Source of the DNA: Warburgia ugandensis
Taxonomy: Eukaryota; Streptophyta; Magnoliopsida; Canellales; Canellaceae
DNA: 64,000 nucleotides
Direction of reading: 5' to 3'
NCBI GenBank assembly: GCA_035236585.1
Contig: CP141136.1
Coordinates: 48,625,136 to 48,689,135, forward strand
Shown: positions 12,075-23,864 of the stretch, one piece after another
Layout of the letters: the number at the start of each line of letters is the position of its first letter
Numbering within the stretch: position 1 is the first letter of the stretch
The notes under the pieces: generated by a model
Database searches by the model: none
What the model saw: the letters and a program-made list of their open reading frames with translations, nothing else
Told to the model about the DNA's origin: nothing
Position numbers and translations under genes: made by a program

Positions 12075-12506
12075 GAGCTATAAGAGGGTTTTGGAGGGGG
12101 CTCTCACTGCCCTTGAATGGCGGTGGAGAAACCTCCAGAATGGCGGTGATTTCTCCTTCAATCACCGCCGTTCTAGAACCCTCTAGGGGGGTGAAGATGA
12201 AAGGTACCCGTATCAAAACGGAGCCCTGTGTTTTGCACGCTAAATCCGTTTTTTTTTTTGTAAAAGTTACATTTTTGCCCCTGAACTTCAAAGGGCCATA
12301 ACTTGCTCATTTTAACTCCATTTTGGGTGATTTTGGTATTGTTGGATTGCTTTTTCTGAGACACACCTAATGGTACCATTTTTAGGACCAAATTTCTGGG
12401 TTCAGTCAAGGTGACTAGTGAAATGACCAAAATACCCTTATTTCCAAAAAGTGAACTTTTCATTACTAACTTGGGATTTTAATGTTACAAAATTGGAGTC
12501 ATTACA

Positions 12507-12511
12507 GAAAG
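12507..12511. repeat. Target site duplication GAAAG, right copy
   Basis: Matches 9902-9906 exactly. Confidence 0.85.
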
Positions 12512-13482
12512 AGAAGGGAAGATGGGAGGAAATAGGTGAGTAGGAAATTTAGGAAAGTGATGTGAGATGGGGGAATTTGATTAGTTAAGGAATTTCCTCA
12601 GGACTTGGGATTGGTTGGGTGATTAGGATGGAAGTTTAAGAAGGTGCTAGAATTATGGAATGGTAGGATTCTTAAATGGAAAGTCAAATTTATGGTGGTT
12701 TTTCATGTGGGATGGAAAGTGATAAAAAATGGAAAAAATATAAAAAATGAAAGACTCTCATCCTATTGGTACATATGCAAACTTATCCTAATATGGTTTC
12801 CCTTAATTATCTTTAAAATATCCCTTGAAATCTCATGGATAATCTAATTGAATTTTATCAAATCCTCACCTTCCATTTACCTTTGCTAGAGGGCTCACTT
12901 TGAAGGCTCCATTGGCTAGGCTTCATGGCTGGCTTTGGAAGCTTTCTTAGATCCATCCTTTGGCTTGAGTGGCTTCTAGGGTTTGGCTTGAATTCCTTAG
13001 CTCCACCTTTTCTCATGGCTTATATGGGTAAGGTGGCCCAAGTGGCTTCTAAGCAAAGGTGGTGGAAAAGCATGGCTTACTTCATGGGTTCACTTTAGCC
13101 ATCTTTAGTTCCTTTAATCACATCCATTAATGGTCTATAGGATGATCTTGGCCTTTGGTTCTATGTTGAAGTGGTGCTTTTGAGGCCTTGACTAGATCTT
13201 TTGATCTTGATCTTCAATTTCATCCTGATCGATCTTGGTCATTGGATAGCCATCTTACTTCGTACAAAAAGTGAAAAATCCTAAAATCCTAGAAAAATAT
13301 GATTAATCACATACTTACCTTGGATTAGCCTCTCGGCTTATAAAATAACAACTTTTGCTTCATTCGGTCAAAAAATATACGTGTTACAAATTTTGGTCTA
13401 AAAACCTTAATTTACCGCTATAATTTGTAACACATAAGTAACTAATGGGGTGGTTTTTATTCAAATTTAAACACTTATCACA

Positions 13483-14539
13483 CTCCTAACCATCATTTTA
13501 CTAGTCCTGCAAAACATGCAAAAAATTATTTTTCAAAAACTAGTACAAAGTGCCACTTTCGTAGGTACTCACGATTGCATTTAATATATGTAACAAGCCC
13601 TCAAACCCCTAGGTTACCCTTAGTGGACGAGTTAGGCCTCATGAGGGTTTGCAGTGAATATATGCACAAAATTCGCTAAGGTTAGGTCCCTTATTTCATT
13701 TTAGAGAATCCTCATTCATTAGGTATTTACTAGTATTTCAAAACTTAATGGAGAAGATTGACAATGTTATAAGTCATACACATACTAAAGACATTTCATT
13801 TTATTTACTTCTCATAATGCATATGCGTGTGCAGCCATATAAGTCATGACTTCTAACCGAATATGCTTAAATTCCATTGGAAATATGTCTTGACCTCAAA
13901 TCCTCATACGTATACTCTCAGAAATAAAGCACTTAGATGAGGGTTTATACATTTTTCTCTCATTATGTGACCAGATTCAATAAGGCTAATGGGTCTCATA
14001 AATTTTGAAGTGGTAAAGAGATAAAGGAAAGTTATCCTTAATAGAGGATGTCATTATAAAGAATAATAAGGGTATTTTACCTTAATTCCTTCTTTTTATC
14101 ACCTCTTTAAGGTTATATTCCACTTAATATTCACAAGTCATTAAGTAGGATTAAACGTCGGCTTGGGTAGGGTTCTGAACATCCAGTTCTCATCACAATA
14201 AGGGAACTCTTCCATAAACAGTTTTTTTTTTAAAGCTTAAGAAAATTCAAAATTCCTATATGTATTTACTCCCCCAACCTAAATAAAACATTGTCCCCAA
14301 TGTTTGAAAACAGAGGACTCTATATGGAAAGATGTAGAAGATGGAGATTTTAAAAACATTTGGGTTGCTCCCACCAAGCTTTAAGTTTGACGTCTTCAGC
14401 CAAACATAATGATGAGTGCAATGATGGTAATTTGCAAGGGTTACTAAAGTGGTATTTTAAGGTGAGTCATGATAATGAGGTGCTTCTAATAGTATCTCAT
14501 CAATCTCAAGATTAGGCATCTCTAGGAAAGGTTTTAACC
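13483..14539 (-). other. E2 non-coding region between integrase and 3' LTR
   Basis: This region shares order and sequence with 49291-51060 of E3: the block CAAACCCCTAGGTTACCC near 13598, then AACATCCAGTTCTCATCA near 14178, then the Athila hallmark near 14366-14395, whose minus strand reads GACGTCAAACTTAAAGCTTG followed by GTGGGAGCAACCCAA. That hallmark normally follows Athila pol. No env-like frame is present. Confidence 0.65.
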
Positions 14540-14933
14540 TTTGACCATTGACCTTTTGGATTTCTCCATCCTTCTCAATCTTGATGGCTCCATGAGGATA
14601 GACTATGCATACTATATAAGTTATTGTCTGTCTAGATCTAAGTTAGCTTGGCAAGAGATGCAACCTATAGTTTTACAATAAGATCTTTTGTCCGAGTCAT
14701 ATGCATTATTCCTCAATTCTTCTAAATCATTGAGTTGGAGTTTTTGGTGGGTCCCAGTAGAATCTAAGTCAAAACTGAGCTTTTTGATGGCCCAATATGC
14801 CTTGTGCTCTAACTCTACTGGTAAGTGGCAAGCCTTTCCATAGATCAAGCAATAGGGTGACATTCCTATAGGGATTTTATACGCTGTACAATAAGCCAAC
14901 AAAGCATCGTTAATTCTCATAGACTAGTCTTTC
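14540..14933 (-). pseudogene. E2 integrase, C-terminal part
   Basis: The minus-strand frame at 14621-14920 reads [20 protein letters not shown], then [20 protein letters not shown] and [11 protein letters not shown]. This is the hallmark of the end of Athila/Tat integrase and is quite well preserved. It continues into a decayed tail with [14 protein letters not shown]-like codons near 14560-14600. The frame breaks at 14933, where the 4.8-kb solo LTR inserted, and resumes at 19711 with the upstream core. Confidence 0.85.
14929..14933. repeat. Target site duplication CTTTC, left copy
   Basis: Matches 19711-19715. Removing the insert restores GACTAGTCTTTCTTACTTGG, which aligns with 51560-51582 in E3. 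Confidence 0.85.
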
Positions 14934-15500
14934 TATAATAACCCCAATTTTTGTAATTGATTGAGAAAATCAATAAAGTTTCACTTTCAGATATGTCGGG
15001 CTAAAATATTAGGGTTATTTAGAATATTCTTCTTATAAAAGTATAATCAAATAATAATACATGTACAATTGAAATTAAACTTAGCAAACCCTTCAAAATG
15101 ACTATAAGCACGACAAATTCTGAATTCGGATGAAAAATCCTTAAGTTTCTTCATTTCTTGGACAAAAGGGTAAAATAGTAATTTTACCGAAAAATCAAAA
15201 TATGAGAGATCAAAATTTAGAATGTACTAAGAAATACAAATCCAACGCCACTAAGTACACTTAAATCCGAGATCATGGGAATAAAACCCAAAATTTTATG
15301 CATAAAGGGCAAAACGGTCTTTTTACACCATGTCCCACAAGGGACCCAAAAACGAATCTTATGAGCAGCCCATGTGAATTCATGGGTCAACAAATACCAG
15401 CTGGTCTTGGGAAGGAAAAAAATGGAGCATGGGAGACTTTCATGCCATTTAATAATAATAAAAATTAAATATTATAATCATGAAAGAAGACCAAAATGCC

Positions 15501-15508
15501 TATAAATA
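15501..15508 (+). promoter_or_regulatory. TATA box of solo LTR
   Basis: TATAAATA about 570 bp into the plus-strand LTR, followed by a C-rich leader-like stretch. Confidence 0.5.
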
Positions 15509-18500
15509 CAACCCCAAAAATCCTCCAAAAATTCTCATAAAATCCCCACTAAATTGTCTTCCCTCTCCCTCAAAAATTAGACCTAGTTCAAACCCCAAAA
15601 ACCAAAAATTTCCAAGAGATATCTCTCTTTTCAATTTCTTTTTCTTTTTAGATTGGAACAAGAGACCTAAAATCAATTAGGCACTTTGCTCCAGATCTAA
15701 TATAATCAATTCCCCCGTTCAAAACTTCGCACCATACCTTAGCTACAAAACCCCCAAAGCAATTTCAAGATCCAACAGTTCAAACAACAGGAATTTGTAA
15801 GAAAGTTGGATCTTGGGCCATATCTTCACCAAAAGGGTAGTTCTTTTAAATTGGACATATAACCAACATGTTTTCTCCAATCAAGTAGGTGGAAATGATT
15901 CTTGTACATGTTTACTGATGTTTTATGTAAATTTTATTTTACTATAATTTCATTTGGTAATAAAATGGTAATATTAAAGTAAGCAATAGAACCCTTAATT
16001 TAGGATGACGGAGTGCTCAGATGAAAATCTAACCACACCAATCGATCTAGACGGGTCCAAAATCCCTAGGGTACAAGTTTCACAAAGATCGAATGCTTTT
16101 TGTGCCCTCAATTGAGAGAGGATTGATTGGACGGTCTAGAATGGACTGTCCGATCTCCTGATCAAATAGGGCCTATGAAGCACGGCATGATGCAGTGCCA
16201 AAGACGTTGCACGCGAAAGTGTTTCACGTGTGAACTGCACTTGGGATGTCGTCTCAAGCGGGACGACGACGCTTCTACTTCGACAACGAGCGGACGCGCC
16301 CAACGAGCGTACCAGTTACTTGCGCGCGGATGACGAGCGTCCCGCTCGTCTCGCCCGCGTTGAGGGACTTACTGGGAAGGAGCTTCCATAGCGCCTCTAT
16401 GGCGGACCCGCCCAACAAGTGGGAGTGTTTCGCCCGACTGGTTTTCAGCCCGAAAGATCTAGGCCGTCCATTGTGGTGGGTCCAGATCAAATCTAGGCCC
16501 TAGGAACGACTGTAAACTTCCAGATCTAATTTTGAAGCCATCTGAACACCAAATTGAGATTGGAAAGAAGTTATGAAAATCTAGAAACCTCTATTTTTTG
16601 ACAAAGTGATACAATATAGAAATTATGTAATAAAACTTTCTGTATTAAAGAAACAAGTTTCCAATTACCTAGATCTTCAAGATCTGAGATGATCAGATCT
16701 TGGAAATATGTTTTACTAATTATATAATACTAAAATTAAGTTATATAAATGGGTTATTTGAACAGATCTAAGAGATATTAAGGGATCTACCTACTATGGT
16801 AGAAAAACCCTAAAAATTACAAAGGCACCGACTTGATCAATAAGATCAAGTGTGATAAGATCCTTGGGATGGATGGAATGAATATTGATATGATGAAACC
16901 CAAGGAAATCATGGATGGATTATGACAAAAATGGATTAAGATGATCTTTGGACCTTAATAAAGAAAATCCCCTAAATACAACTAGGATCCTTAATCAAAG
17001 GAAAAGATCTAAGATCTAATGGTTGGATCATAAGTAAAAGTTTTTAAAAATGTTAATGTAATTAGTTTCATTTTATATTAATTGATAATAGCATTTTAAA
17101 TATGATTTATATTATAAAGCATGTTAGTATAATATTTAGACTTTAGTATGATATGTGATTTTATTGTTATCATAGGGTGCTAGCTTTAATTATCTTAGGG
17201 CCACTTTAGTATGATTTCATGCCATTCTAACTTAGGACCATATTAGAATTTCATATAAGTTTGTACTATAGTATGAGATTATACCTTAGGTCCATGTTAG
17301 TTTAAATTGAGTGGGAAATCATGCTAGAGTAATTTTAAGTACCTTGCCTCATTATCATTAAGTGTTAAATTATGTAGTTTTGTGCTTTGAATTTATAATT
17401 TATTTATGGTTAAATGTTATTAGTAGATCTACTTGTTATGAGATAAAGAGCATAAAACACCAAAAATGGGATCTAATGAGAAAGTAGAGTTTCATGACAC
17501 AATTAAGAATGGAGTACTTTGGACTTAATTAGTAAGGGCTATAGTTAGTAGGACAATATAAGAATTATCAAATCCTTGGCCCAAACTAGGAGAAGAATAA
17601 TAAACCCCATGAATGATATTATAAATATTCATGGACTTAATTAAAATCTATTAGAAAGGGTACTTAGGGTCAACATGCTTATAGGAACCTTATGAAAGGT
17701 TGAGTTATGGTCATTCTAGTGAATGTTGAACATAGTGGTTAAGGGGATTATCTAATAGAGCCTCGCTCTTCCCCCACCTTCCGTTGATGTTTGTGAGGTC
17801 TAAACGCCTCCTAACATGAGGATAGAAGTAACCACTTTGTGTTCACCTATTCATCTAGTAAGCCTTACCTATTTGGAAATAAGAGGAGCAGTTTAGATTT
17901 AGGCTTAAATAAGTTACCTTCATCTAGCACATTAACTAGTTGAATAATAATAAGAGCATAAAAGGTTAGTAAATTACCTAACCCTAATAAAAATAATAAG
18001 TAAGATAAGGATGAACAAACAAGATCCATTAGATCTTGGATGATCAAGAACAATAAGAATAAGAATATTATATTGTACTTAGTATGCATGTTTATTAGTA
18101 TGCTTGTTATAGTTCATTAGATTAGATAATCTAAACCCTTGATCAAAGATGATTCAAGGAAGAAAACCAAGATCATCCTCCTTAGGGATGATCCAATAAC
18201 TGAACTTAGATCAAAGAAGAACTAGATGATAGAAGATCTAAGACCTTGATCTTTATCAACATGTGTAGATTGTCAATTAATGGATCTATGAAAGATCAAG
18301 ATCAAGGAGATGGACACACAAAGACTTAGAGATAGAAAAATACTTAGATATGAATGATTTAAAGATCATTCTAAACATCAGATCTAGTGATCAATAGGAT
18401 TGTTCATAATTTATATATTGACAATATGTATGGATGTACAGATCACATACATCAGTTAGGATCATGGAAGATTTGGAAAAAGAGATTACTCCTTGAAGGT

Positions 18501-19275
18501 AGGAGGATTTGATGAATGCATTTGCATGGGATATACATGATTAAACTCATGATCTTATGTTGATAAGAGTAATGTTAATACTTGTATTAAATCCCTTGAA
18601 AACCTTATGATCCAACCAAACACATATAAGATGGTTAAGGACTAAACGATAAGTGAATAGAGAACTAGAAAATATTTTAGCCCTAAGTAAACAGACATAT
18701 GGTCTGATATATATGAAATCTATTTTACATACAAGCTTGGAGGCTTGTGAGTTTGTTTTAAGAGGCATAAGCCTAGGGGGATGCTATTGCTAGAGGAGTT
18801 ATAAGGGTTTGGCCACTCGCTCCTTGAAATTTGATGATATGATAATACCTTGCCTAAAGAGAGGCTAAAAGTCGGGTGGTGGCAATTATGGGAAGGCCAC
18901 CACTGTGAAAGTCCTATCCCCCCATATGGGTACTGACATAATATTTTTCACTGTGGTATCAGTGGTGAATAGGGCAGTTATCCGAGCGCGCTAGGTAATT
19001 GTATATTACCAATATTTCCCAAGGAGGGAAATTCCCAATATAAGACTAGTTGTAATACTAAATTCTCAAAATGAAGAGAATTGATCAGCTTAGTTAGGAA
19101 TGATATTTGATTACTTTCATAAATTTAACTGGTTTACTCATGATGAGTATGTATGTATATACATTTACATAACTTACAAAGTAAGGAGTATGTTTAGGGA
19201 TAATGGAATTATGAAGTATTGGAATTACATTGTCAATTATGACGCTTCTTGAATCTCCTACCAAGCATTGCTTGC

Positions 19276-19304
19276 TGAGATATTGTAAATGTTGCAATAT
19301 CTCA
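19276..19304 (+). other. Conserved LTR hairpin (copy 2)
   Basis: TGAGATATTG pairs perfectly with CAATATCTCA (10 bp) across a 9-nt loop. The flank TTGCTGAG is shared with copy 1, but the stem differs at several paired positions. Confidence 0.65.
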
Positions 19305-19710
19305 TACACAGGGAAGGAGAGTTAGGAGTTGAAGATGATAGAAGACTTGAAGAGAATAATCTTCAAGGTATACCCTTAAAGACATGTATTTTGCTTTGTT
19401 GAGAGTTTTATTGTATGGTGAGCTTGAGTTTTGGATTATGTAATTTGGACAAGTATTGTAATAGATTTGCCTGTACTGTGAACCACTGGATGGATTCTGG
19501 AATTTAATAAAAGTATATTCCTTCAATGGAATTTTATTTTGTACACAAATTGTACTTATGTTATGTATGAAGTGGTGACTTGGGTTTTCAAAACAAGTTC
19601 TAAATAAAAGAATTTCCACTGCTTTGTTTTGCGAAAAAAATTTACACTCTTAAGGCCCTGCCTTTCAAAATTACATTACAAAACGTGTTACAAAAACCCG
19701 AGTCGTCACA

Positions 19711-20399
19711 CTTTCTTACTTGGATTGACAATCTTCTTTAGAATTCACTTGATCTCCCTTTGGATACCTCTACTTGGTCACTAGTTTGAGGGTGGTATGG
19801 GGTACTCTCCTATGGTTGACACCATAGTTTTTATTAAATTCTCAAACACTTTATTACAAAAGCGTTTTCCTCCATCACTTACTATGGTCCTTGGAGTACC
19901 AAACCTTGCAGACATATTTTCTTTTAAGAATTTTACTATGACTTTGTGGTCATTGGTTTTGTAGGGTATAGCCTCAACCTAGTTGGACACATATTCCACT
20001 GCCACTAGGATATAAAGATTTTCAAAAGAATTAGGAAAGGGTCCCATGCAATCTATGCCCCAAATATCCAATCACTCTACAATAAAGATTGAGTTTAAGG
20101 GCATCATATTCCTCCTTCTTAGACTACCTAATCTTTGACACCTCACACATACTGTACAGTTAGCACATGTATCCATAAATATGGTAGGCCAATAAAAATG
20201 ACACTGCAAAATTTTTGCAGCTGTCTTTCTAAAGCTTAAATGGCCTCAAAATGCATGATCATGACAAAAGGAGATGATTTGATTACATTTACTATCTGTT
20301 ATGCATCTCCTAATAACTTGATCGAGATAGTACTTGAATAAGTATGGGTCATGCCAAGTAAAATATCTAACCTTGGTCAAAAATCTTTTTTTATCTTGT
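19711..20399 (-). pseudogene. E2 integrase, zinc-binding and core part
   Basis: The minus-strand translation gives a zinc-binding region with CVRCQRL-type codons near 20130-20160, then [20 protein letters not shown] and [20 protein letters not shown], then a segment ending GTPRTIVSDGGKRFCN. The first Asp (WGID) and the second (TIVSDGG) are both visible, better preserved than in E1. It is the upstream half of the gene whose C-terminal half is at 14540-14933. The right copy of the CTTTC duplication is at 19711-19715. Several stops and frameshifts are present. Confidence 0.8.
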
Positions 20400-20935
20400 T
20401 TAGTCTAGTGATTAGGCATTTGTCCTATAACAAGATAATTAACAATATCACTGTACCAAGGCAAGTGGAAAATATGCAATAATTGTTCATCTGAGAAGGA
20501 TTTAGTTATAGGCATGTTATCATTAGTATGCTCTACCACTAATTTGGATAAGTGGTCTACGACAACATTTTCGGAACCCTTCTTATCCGAGACTTCTAAG
20601 TCAAAAATTTGTAGCAATAGTATCTAATGGATCAACCTAAGTTTCACATCATTTTTAGAAAGGAGGTACCTCAAAGCCATGTGATCCAAGTACATTATAA
20701 CTTTAGACCATAATAAGTAAGATCTAAACTTATCCAGAGAAAATACTACAGCTAACAACTCTTTTTATGTGGTGAAATTATTGAGTTGTGCATCATTTAG
20801 TGTTTTACTAGCATAGTATATTACATGGGGAAGTTTATCAATGTGGTGCCCCGAAACAACTCCAATCGCATAATTCAATGCATCACATAGTATCTCAAAT
20901 GGTGCGTTCCAATCTAGTGGTCGGATAATGGGTGT
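20400..20935 (-). pseudogene. E2 RNase H, degenerate
   Basis: The minus-strand frame 20405-20617 reads LQIFDLEVSDKKGSENVVVD, then HLSKLVVEHTND, matching the end of Athila RNase H and the connection to integrase. Upstream (20620-20930) are the remains of the YYASKTLNDAQLNNFTT and KELLAVVF regions, in more than one frame. In pol it would degrade RNA in the RNA-DNA hybrid. Broken by stops. Confidence 0.75.
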
Positions 20936-21950
20936 AGAAGTCAACTAGACCTTGAGTGGCTCAAATGCTTTCTTACAACCCTCATCGAAGTAAAAAATGG
21001 CTTCCTTGGTAAGTAAACTATAGAGGGGCTACAATCCTTCATGAAGCGTCTATAAAATCCAACATGTTGTAAAAAGGAGTGGATTTCTTTCACCACCCTT
21101 CGTGGAGGAAGTTTGGCTATGAAATCCACTTGCCATATCAACTTCTACCCCATTGAGTGATATTATGTGGCCTAAAACTATCCCACTTTGTACCATAAAA
21201 TGACATTTTTTCCAGTTTAAAATATGGCTTTTCTCCTAAAACCTTGCATGAATTAACTTTAAGTGGTGTACGTACTCATCAAATGATGACCCAAATACTA
21301 AGAAGTCATCCATAAACACCTCAAGAAACTTTATACCATATTAGAGAAAATGCTCAACATACAGTTTGAAATGTAGATGGAGTGTAATAAAGCCCAAAAG
21401 GCATACGTCAGTAAGAGAAGGTTCTAAAGGGACAGATGAAGGTGGTCTTCTCCTAATCCTTAGGTGCTATAAGAATTTGGTTGTAAGTGGAGTATCCATC
21501 TAGAAAACAGTAATAATTATGTTCGCCCAACCTCTCTAGCATCTGGTCAACGAAGGATAGAGGAAAGTGACCTTTCGTCATGACTGTGTTCAACTTTTGG
21601 TAGTCAATGCAAACTCTCCACCCAATGGTCATGCGGGTGGGTACTAACTCATTATCCTTATTTTTTACTACCGTGACCCTGGATTTCTTGGTTACAACTT
21701 GAACGATGCTAACCTAAGTGTTGTCAGTGATAGGGTATATTACGCCAACATTTAAAAGTTTTAGGACTTCATCTCTAGCCACGTCCTTCATGTGGGAAAT
21801 AAGTTGTCTTTGAGTTTCCCTAGAAGGTTTTGCATTTTCCTCTAGGTGTATCCTATGCATGCAGATGGTTGGACTAATCCCTTTTATGTTTATTATCATC
21901 CACCTTAGAGCAGTTTTATGTTCCTTAAGGACATCTAAAAGCTTACCCTC
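20936..21950 (-). pseudogene. E2 reverse transcriptase, degenerate
   Basis: RT of E2 on the minus strand. The N-terminal end (21714-21899) includes ICMHRIHLEENAKPSRETQR and DVARDEVLKLLNVGVIYPI, the standard entry to Athila RT. The catalytic box at 21302-21316 is intact: KFLEVFMDDFLVFGSSFDEY. The thumb/connection (20941-21141) has VVKEIHSFLQHVGFYRRFMK. Several frameshifts and stops separate the pieces, so it cannot be translated through. The linker toward protease continues to about 22270. Confidence 0.85.
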
Positions 21951-22680
21951 CTATTCATTCTCTAAATCGGATGCTACTATCATAGGTAAGGATTCATCTA
22001 GGCCTAGTTATGAATATTTCAAGTTGTCAGGAAAGGGTTTTAGGTCCAAAGATGGTGGTTGCTCTATCTAAGGTATGGGGACAAATTCAGAAGGTGGGAG
22101 TGGTTCCACATAAGGGCCCCACTTGGAGGTATCCATGATTGGAGCATCCTCCAAAAGGTTGTTTAGCTCCCCAATAGACTCATTTAGATCAAATTATCCA
22201 TTAAAGTGTATAAGACAAGACCCTAGTGGGTTAGAGATGGATGGTGGTGGATGAATGTCATTAATGAGACTATCGATCAAATTGCATCGAAAGAATCATT
22301 GAGGTCTAAATGTTGGTAATCGACGTTAATGACATTTAGCTTGATTTTCATGTTCTTGAATGACAATTTCAATACGCCATTCCTACATTTAATAATGGCA
22401 TTAGAGGTCACAAAGAATGGATGTCCAAGGATGATCAGAATATGATTGTTAGGATCAGATACAGGTTGGGTATCTAGCATAATTAAATCAACTAGGTAAT
22501 AAAACTGGTCCACCTATATCAATATATTTTAAACCAAACCATGGGATATCTTGATGGATCTATTCCCTAATTACAATGTGGTAGTGGTTGGTTTTAACTC
22601 ACTGTGTCTTAGTTGCTCATTGACAAAGTACGGCAACAAGTTAACACTCACCCTTGGTCAAGTAATGCCCTATCTATGAC
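21951..22680 (-). pseudogene. E2 protease and PR-RT linker, degenerate
   Basis: The minus-strand frame 22277-22513 reads DQFYYLVDLIMLDTQPVSDP and NNHILIILGHPFFVTSNAII, then KCRNGVLKLSF: the second half of the Athila aspartic protease, with the ILGRPF box as ILGHPF. The active-site region near 22640-22670 reads ALLDQG, then after a frameshift SVNLLPYFV. The family has D-[LS]-G-A-S, so the Asp and Gly remain but the motif is broken. The acidic linker to RT (21951-22270) holds no other domain. Confidence 0.75.
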
Positions 22681-23229
22681 ATGGTCTCCAATAATGTAGC
22701 AAATGGTGGGATATCCTATGTCTCTAAACTTTGGTGGGTTCTTGTGTTGAATCAAAGAGCATACTTTCTTAGTGAATAAAGCTTTGTTTTGAGAACTTGA
22801 CCCTATCTCAAATTGACCCTTAGGGCTAGGGATGGGTTGACTGGGGAACTGACGCTTTATTCCATAGTTCAACTGATAAATGCCTTGCATGCATCTTTAG
22901 CTTGACTATAGCTTGAGAATTGATATCTCAGAACTAGTTCAGAGACCTTTTGTTTCTTTAATTTGTTTTTCAAACATGTTATGAATCCTATCCTCTAAAT
23001 ATGCTTTCTTTGGTTGCTGAGGTTGTTGCAAGCTAGGTGGTTGCTCAGGAACTATAGCTATAAGAGGAAAGTTATGTGGAGGAGAGTTCACACATGGTTC
23101 CCTTTGGTAATTATTCTTTGACTAGGAAAAGTTGGGATACATAGCCCATCTAGGGTAGTAGGGCTCAAAATATGTATTGTTGCTAGGTTGGCGATATGCA
23201 TTCAATGCATAAACACAAATAAACATTTA
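22681..23229 (-). pseudogene. E2 gag, C-terminal part
   Basis: Reading leftwards from 23229, the minus strand encodes VYALNAYRQPSNNTYFEPYY, then PRWAMYPNFS and later QPPSLQQPQQPKKAYLEDRI, then the frame 22648-22890. This matches the part of Athila gag after the zinc knuckle (usually NPYSNTYNPGWRNHPNFSW). It is the continuation of the gag that starts at 34675; the 10.7-kb Tekay-like composite lies between the two parts. Confidence 0.8.
23225..23229. repeat. Possible target site duplication ATTTA (ATTTG at 33888)
   Basis: ATTTA here and ATTTG at 33888-33892 abut the composite insertion and differ at one base. Joining the two gag parts here restores a near-continuous frame with a 1-nt discrepancy. 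The assignment is tentative because the right side of the insert lacks an LTR terminus. Confidence 0.4.
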
Positions 23230-23679
23230 TGTAGTGAGATCGATCTCTTTAAAAATATTTTTTTTTTCAAAACTAAATAATAGTGGAAAAATCTTTTTCT
23301 TTTAAATTCACTTTGAAAAACCTCAAGTGTCATTTTTATTTTCTCAAAAAGGATAATTGGTAAAATAAGCGCTACATTTCTACCAAAAATCTAGCAAAGT
23401 TTCCTCTATTTTTTGGACATAAGACATTTAACGCATGTCATTGTGAGGTACTTCTTAAACATTCATTTGAATTTTAAAAATAATTGGAGACTCCATCTCC
23501 TTTTCAAATAACATTAGGCATGCAACATACCCAAGACTCATCAGACATAGCCCAATTACAATTTAAATCACATATAAGATCCAAACATTACCTATAGTCA
23601 ACATAGCTTTAAGTTTCTTGGGATAGTCTTAATCTTCTTCCTAACTCTTCCCAAGCTACCTGTAGCAAAAATGGTAGGG

Positions 23680-23698
23680 TGAGTATATAATATACTTA
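23680..23698 (-). other. Conserved LTR hairpin (copy 6)
   Basis: TGAGTATA and TATACTTA around a 3-nt loop pair at 7 of 8 positions. It lies about 450 bp from the LTR end at 23230. Confidence 0.5.
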
Positions 23699-23831
23699 GT
23701 AGGTAATGCAACTCTACAAAACCGAAATCACGGCATACACATACAATGATTCTTGAAGAAAGAATTTCTCAATGATAAATATTCTTGGCTACAAGCCATC
23801 ACATGGAATACATCATAAGCACACATATGCA

Positions 23832-23838
<7 letters not shown>

Positions 23839-23864
<26 letters not shown>
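23839..23864. repeat. (GT)n microsatellite
   Basis: About 13 GT units inside LTR A, flanked by ATGTATAT-type sequence. Confidence 0.9.

Larger units (their letters stand above)
9907..12506 (-). mobile_element. Solo LTR, Tekay-like (2600 bp)
   Basis: On the minus strand it begins TGTAATGACTCCAATTTTG and ends AAAACCTGGGTGTGACA, the usual plant chromovirus LTR termini. It is flanked by the perfect 5-bp duplication GAAAG. There is no primer site, polypurine tract or coding domain, so it is a solo LTR left by LTR-LTR recombination. U3 contains TATAAATAG at 12066-12074 and a GC- and CpG-rich upstream or transcribed zone (about 11390-12220). The hairpin is at 10287-10305. Overlapping frames at 11559-12463 reflect GC content, not genes. 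The host sequence on both sides joins into a continuous E2 3' LTR. Confidence 0.9.
7798..13482 (-). repeat. E2 3' LTR (interrupted by a solo LTR)
   Basis: It aligns with the 5' LTR at 35991-38437 over almost its whole length; for example, the block CCCATGAGGAGTTGAACTAA occurs near 7868 and near 36060. The U3 end is CACTTATCACA at 13482, and the sequence beyond it is shared with E3 internal DNA after 49290, which fixes this copy as the 3' LTR. It contains a solo LTR (9907-12506) and a segment of about 450 bp (8038-8484) absent from the 5' copy. The open frames 9048-9242, 9263-9454 and 9496-9723 fall inside and match nothing. Confidence 0.75.
14934..19710 (+). mobile_element. Solo LTR, Tekay-like (4777 bp)
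   Basis: It starts TATAATAACCCCAATTTTTG (the terminal TG apparently changed to TA) and ends AAAACCCGAGTCGTCACA, with the exact 5-bp duplication CTTTC. There is no coding domain or polypurine tract. TATAAATA at 15501-15508 suits a plus-strand U3 promoter. A CpG-rich patch lies at about 16180-16450. The hairpin is at 19276-19304, about 410 bp from the end. A primer-site look-alike at 18954 lies in mid-LTR and is judged fortuitous. The frames at 15480-16503, 17865-18089, 18547-18768 and 19094-19619 have no recognisable motifs. Confidence 0.85.

Noticed and set aside
11559-12463. Cluster of overlapping open frames up to 135 codons on both strands
   Set aside because: They lie in the GC-rich part of a solo LTR with exact target duplication, overlap in several frames and show no domain; chance frames in GC-rich DNA.
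13483-14539. Possible env-like gene after Athila pol
   Set aside because: No frame longer than a few dozen codons, no transmembrane or signal pattern; the same is true of E1 and E3.
18954-18967. TGGTATCAGTGGTG, resembling an initiator-Met primer site inside the 14934-19710 insert
   Set aside because: It lies about 750 bp before the LTR end, no gag follows, and both termini plus target duplication define a single LTR.
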